Assembly (NCBI GenBank): GCA_017999075.1
Contig: JAGOBX010000101.1
Location: 1-8,493, forward strand
DNA length: 8,493 nt
Reading direction: 5' to 3'
Origin: JAGOBX01 sp017999075 [NCBI: Candidatus Babelota bacterium]
Lineage (GTDB): Bacteria; JAGOBX01
Made by a program: the position numbers and the translations under genes
Shown: positions 5,759 through 8,493 of the stretch, in pieces
How the letters are laid out: each line of letters begins with the position of its first letter
Numbering within the stretch: position 1 is the stretch's first letter
Notes under the pieces: generated by a model
Databases searched by the model: none
Seen by the model: only the letters and a program-made list of their open reading frames with translations
Told to the model about the DNA's origin: nothing

Positions 5759-8493
5759 TTAAATATCCATAATAGATGAAATCGCAGGATCATTCCCTCC
5801 TTCTTTTATTGAGCGAAATTTCCAATTACCCAATGAATAATAAATAGAGTATGTAATTGTATAGTTTTGAAAAGTTTGCCAGTTTTCAGTTTGATATAAC
5901 ACTTTATCCCAAAAATCATATGTTTGACTGATACTAAAACTGCCTTCTATTATTGTTAAACTGTCAGAAATTGTATTTGGATTAACATAATGAATATCGT
6001 CAAAATATCCATCTGACCCGATAATATATGCATTTGGATTTTCCGGCAGCCGTTCCGATGTTAAACTTTTATGAAGTAATCCAGGAAATGGAGGGTTGCA
6101 AATTTGTGAATATGTAAGATATTCGCTTACAACCACATTTCCTAAATCCAATGGATTTCCGCTTTCGCTTACAAATGTTTGATTTGCAACAAATCCAAAT
6201 CGTAAATCTGATAATTTTTCTTTATTTGACATAATTGGCCACGTGCTCACTGTAAAAAATTCTTCTTTTAAAATTATATTTTCAAATTTAGCAGCTATTT
6301 TTATATTATCTTTTATACTGCTGTTTTGAATTCCTTTTACCGAAAAAGTCGTTGTTGATGTGATACTTTTTGATGTGGTATTGTCGGTATATGCGGCAGA
6401 TCCATTTCCGGTTGTTGTTACTAATTCAACATCTATAGAAGCACCATACAGAGAAGCCGATAATAAAATTATTACATCCTGTGAATTTGGAGCCGAGCTA
6501 TTATACATTGGCAATCGAGCCAAATCGCTTATTAAAACATCTATTTTTGAAGCGTTGGTAGTTTTTAAATCCGTTCCTCTATATGGCGCATTAACTTTCG
6601 GTTTGGTTTTATTGTCTTTAAATTTCATTTTGAGGAATGATGTTGCAACTGTAAGAAATTCTATTGATAATGAATTTCCCAATGAACCTGATATTATATG
6701 ATAAGGTTCATTTATGTCTGTTGAAAAAGATTCTTCGACTGTTGTAATATCATACGCTCTCATCTTAAATAAGATTGCCTGATTTTTGTTATTTCTAACA
6801 GATAATGTTACTCTGCCCCCATAACCCAATGAACCTATATTTAAACCGCTTGCAGGCGCTCTGCTTAATAATCGTTTTACCTGAGCAAGCATTGATCCGC
6901 CTTCCTCATCCCCACCTCCGCCAGGTCCGTATTCGATTTCTGAAATATACATTATAAACGGCGGTCCATCAGCCGGAGTATCAGCAGCTGTCGGGTCAGT
7001 ATTATTTTCAGCTTCAATCCAGTTCACATATCCGTCGATATCAATATCCTCAAACCCATCTTGTATTCCGTTATTATTGCTGTCTATTATAAGCGGATTA
7101 TAATTGTATTGAACCTCGTATCCATCATAAACGCTGTCCCCGTCAGTATCATAAAGTACAGGATTTGTTATGTATCCGTTTGTTCCGTATATCTCAGTAT
7201 AATCAGGTATTCCGTCTTTATCGCTGTCGCTGTCATCGGGTTTTGTAAAAAATACCGCTATTTCATTATAATCGTTTATGCTGTCGCCGTCAGTGTCAAA
7301 ACAATATGAATCAGTTGCTGCAGACTGTTCGTAACTGTCGCTCAATCCGTCGTTGTCCGAATCAACTTCAACAGGAAAATCTCCGTATTTAAAATATTCC
7401 CAGTAAGTTCTGGGAAACGCTCCGTCTCCTATTCGCATCTTTAAAAATTCGTCGTCTCCGATTGTATCGTAAATCGCAAACGGATTATTTCCGAGACGCA
7501 GCCTGAAACTCCATTGCTGAGTAAATGTGTCTTCAAGATTATCAGGAATATCATTTCTCTGGTTTATAGTTATTTCTCCGTGAAATTTTGCTTGAGTATC
7601 TGACAGCCATTCTATCAATCCGTAATAATTATTAAAATTCGTATCCTGATAATTTGATTCCCAAACCATTGTATCATCTGTGTTTTCCCACTCCAGATCA
7701 ATATTTAAAAAAACTGTATCGTAAAAATTTAAAACAAACGACGAAGAAGATAGAGCGTTCAACCGCGTAATATTTTTTTCAATATTAAGTTGAGCGTCTA
7801 TATAATATTTAAAATTAGTATGTCTATGGCTTTTTGGCCAGCTTATCGATGCAGAATAAATATTCTCTGCGCCCTGTATTTTGCGCCTTCTGCATTTGGT
7901 CAATATATCGTTAAGAGTTGTCTCTCCTATTTCTGGAACAGAATCAAGTCTGTTGATCGTTTCAAAATAAGTATCGTCAGCAGTATTAATATCGGAATCC
8001 GGACCGCATCTGAAATCGTAAATATTTTCTACAACATCAACATCTAAATTCAATACTTTTTCAAGTTTCCAGTATCTCAATGTTTTATCGTCAAGATATT
8101 TTAAAGCGTAATGATAATCTGTCGGCGCTGTTGTATCAGATGAAACCCAATTGTTTATTGCGTATGCGTCAAGCGCGTCTATCGTTGCCTGACCTACATA
8201 CGGTATATCATCGAGTTCCTGAATGCTTTCAAAATTATCATCGTCTATTGTTCCGTATATTCCGTCATTCCCTTTTTTGTAATTGAATATATTCTGTGAT
8301 TGAGTCAATGTCAGATTAACTGAATATTTTAAAACGTCTTCGGTTGTTGACCAGTGATTTACAAATTTTAGAAGTAATTCCGGATTCTGAGGGGCAAGAA
8401 ATATTTTTGAATCGCGGTTGTCTGAACTTGTATCCGAACTTTTTCCGCAGCATACAAAAACAAAAGGAATCATCACCATTAAGATAAGTATTT
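5759..8493 (-). CDS. Large surface protein with HhH-like modules, Ca-binding repeats and variable C-terminal tip (5' partial)
   Basis: The frame is open to the window edge. The first ATG (8479) is preceded in frame by ATA CTT ATC TTA, giving ILIL before MVMIPFVFVCCGKSS, so the true start probably lies a few codons outside. Numbering from that ATG gives 906 residues. Residues 1-11 finish a hydrophobic secretion signal with two cysteines (10, 11), possibly a lipobox, although the residue before the Cys is not the usual Gly/Ala/Ser. Residues ~34-110 and ~138-198 are two related helix-hairpin-helix-like modules (GNDGIYGTIDDD...ELDDIPYVG; then TADDTYFETINRLDSVPEIG). Residues ~200-370 are beta-rich and unrecognised. 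Six thrombospondin-type-3-like Ca loops fill 373-486. A GPGGGGDEEGG linker (518-528) precedes a beta-rich tip (545-906). The C-terminus (WDK...ENWQTFQNY...KEGG) resembles those of the two downstream tip copies. It is probably anchored or exported at the cell surface; its ligand is unknown. The stop lies 19 bp before the next gene, suggesting an operon. Confidence 0.9.
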   Translation of the reverse strand, partial: ILILMVMIPFVFVCCGKSSDTSSDNRDSKIFLAPQNPELLLKFVNHWSTTEDVLKYSVNLTLTQSQNIFNYKKGNDGIYGTIDDDNFESIQELDDIPYVGQATIDALDAYAINNWVSSDTTAPTDYHYALKYLDDKTLRYWKLEKVLNLDVDVVENIYDFRCGPDSDINTADDTYFETINRLDSVPEIGETTLNDILTKCRRRKIQGAENIYSASISWPKSHRHTNFKYYIDAQLNIEKNITRLNALSSSSFVLNFYDTVFLNIDLEWENTDDTMVWESNYQDTNFNNYYGLIEWLSDTQAKFHGEITINQRNDIPDNLEDTFTQQWSFRLRLGNNPFAIYDTIGDDEFLKMRIGDGAFPRTYWEYFKYGDFPVEVDSDNDGLSDSYEQSAATDSYCFDTDGDSINDYNEIAVFFTKPDDSDSDKDGIPDYTEIYGTNGYITNPVLYDTDGDSVYDGYEVQYNYNPLIIDSNNNGIQDGFEDIDIDGYVNWIEAENNTDPTAADTPADGPPFIMYISEIEYGPGGGGDEEGGSMLAQVKRLLSRAPASGLNIGSLGYGGRVTLSVRNNKNQAILFKMRAYDITTVEESFSTDINEPYHIISGSLGNSLSIEFLTVATSFLKMKFKDNKTKPKVNAPYRGTDLKTTNASKIDVLISDLARLPMYNSSAPNSQDVIILLSASLYGASIDVELVTTTGNGSAAYTDNTTSKSITSTTTFSVKGIQNSSIKDNIKIAAKFENIILKEEFFTVSTWPIMSNKEKLSDLRFGFVANQTFVSESGNPLDLGNVVVSEYLTYSQICNPPFPGLLHKSLTSERLPENPNAYIIGSDGYFDDIHYVNPNTISDSLTIIEGSFSISQTYDFWDKVLYQTENWQTFQNYTITYSIYYSLGNWKFRSIKEGGNDPAISSIMDI
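6877..7141 (-). repeat. 265-bp direct repeat, parent copy (scaffold-tip junction)
   Basis: This block aligns without gaps to 4961-5225 with 11 mismatches counted by eye (about 96% identity). It encodes residues 447-534 of the large protein: the last Ca loops, the PADGPPFIMYISEIEYGPG stretch and the Gly/Glu linker up to MLAQV. Outside it, DNA identity stops abruptly upstream. Downstream, only protein-level similarity remains. The offset of 1916 bp keeps both copies in the same codon register, so recombination here would produce an in-frame hybrid. Confidence 0.93.
7022..7363 (-). other. Six thrombospondin-type-3-like calcium-binding repeats (within the large surface protein)
   Basis: Within the large protein, residues 373-486 carry DSDNDGLSD, DTDGDSIND, DSDKDGIPD, DTDGDSVYD, DSNNNGIQD and DIDIDGYVN, spaced about 12-22 residues apart. 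Each matches the DxDxDGxxD loop of thrombospondin type 3 repeats, which chelate Ca2+ and rigidify extracellular proteins. The last three loops are also present in the start-less cassette at 3876-5249, where they form its N-terminal end. Metal binding is inferred from the motif only. Confidence 0.85.

Noticed and set aside
6360-7309. Plus-strand open frames within the large gene (6360-6701, 7061-7309, 7790-8047, 8080-8286).
   Set aside because: They are antisense shadows of a long gene with clear domain content. They have no ribosome-binding sites and no recognisable products.
1-8493. Insertion sequence, integrase, phage or CRISPR content as the cause of the rearrangements.
   Set aside because: No transposase or recombinase frame, terminal inverted repeats with target duplications, or regularly spaced repeats were seen. 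Homologous direct repeats suffice to explain the rearrangements.

Overview
The window comes from an AT-rich bacterial genome. All recognisable genes are on the minus strand, so transcription runs from high to low coordinates. The main protein has a lipoprotein-like or secretory N-terminus, helix-hairpin-helix-like modules and calcium-binding Asp/Asn/Gly repeats. Most smaller products also have signal peptides. This fits a diderm bacterium with elaborate surface proteins, perhaps an uncultured deltaproteobacterial, PVC or spirochaete-like lineage. The phylum cannot be fixed from the sequence, and no RNA gene, transposase, integrase or CRISPR array was seen.

Layout in transcription order: (1) 8493-5759, a large surface protein of at least 906 aa that is open at the window edge. 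It has a GC-richer scaffold and a GC-poorer C-terminal tip. (2) 5739-5239, a 166-aa secreted Ig-like protein 19 bp downstream. (3) 5249-3876, an apparently start-less copy of the scaffold end fused to a different C-terminal tip. (4) 3793-3005, a 262-aa secreted helical protein with a strong ribosome-binding site. (5) 2897-2224, a broken paralogue of the helical family. (6) 2219-2016, the last ~65 codons of a third tip. (7) 2010-1372, an intact 212-aa secreted helical protein. (8) 1365-1147, a truncated copy of the N-terminus seen in (5), joined to an unrelated 20-residue tail. (9) 1118-129, a 329-aa secreted protein of unknown function. Positions 1-128 hold only AT-rich sequence and three short tandem repeats.

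The main observation is that these pieces look like an array of [alternative C-terminal tip + small secreted partner gene] modules downstream of one expressed surface protein. A 265-bp block is ~96% identical, without gaps, between the big gene (6877-7141) and the start-less copy (4961-5225). The copies are 1916 bp apart and in register, so one crossover would replace the tip with an in-frame hybrid of about 895 aa and remove the first tip together with its partner gene. Further along, the array decays into fragments, frameshifts and duplicated N-termini. The layout resembles the orphan C-terminal cassettes of polymorphic toxin and Rhs/CdiA loci. However, no toxin domain is recognisable and the partners carry signal peptides, so a toxin/immunity role is only a hypothesis. 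Antigenic or ligand-binding variation of a surface protein explains the layout equally well.
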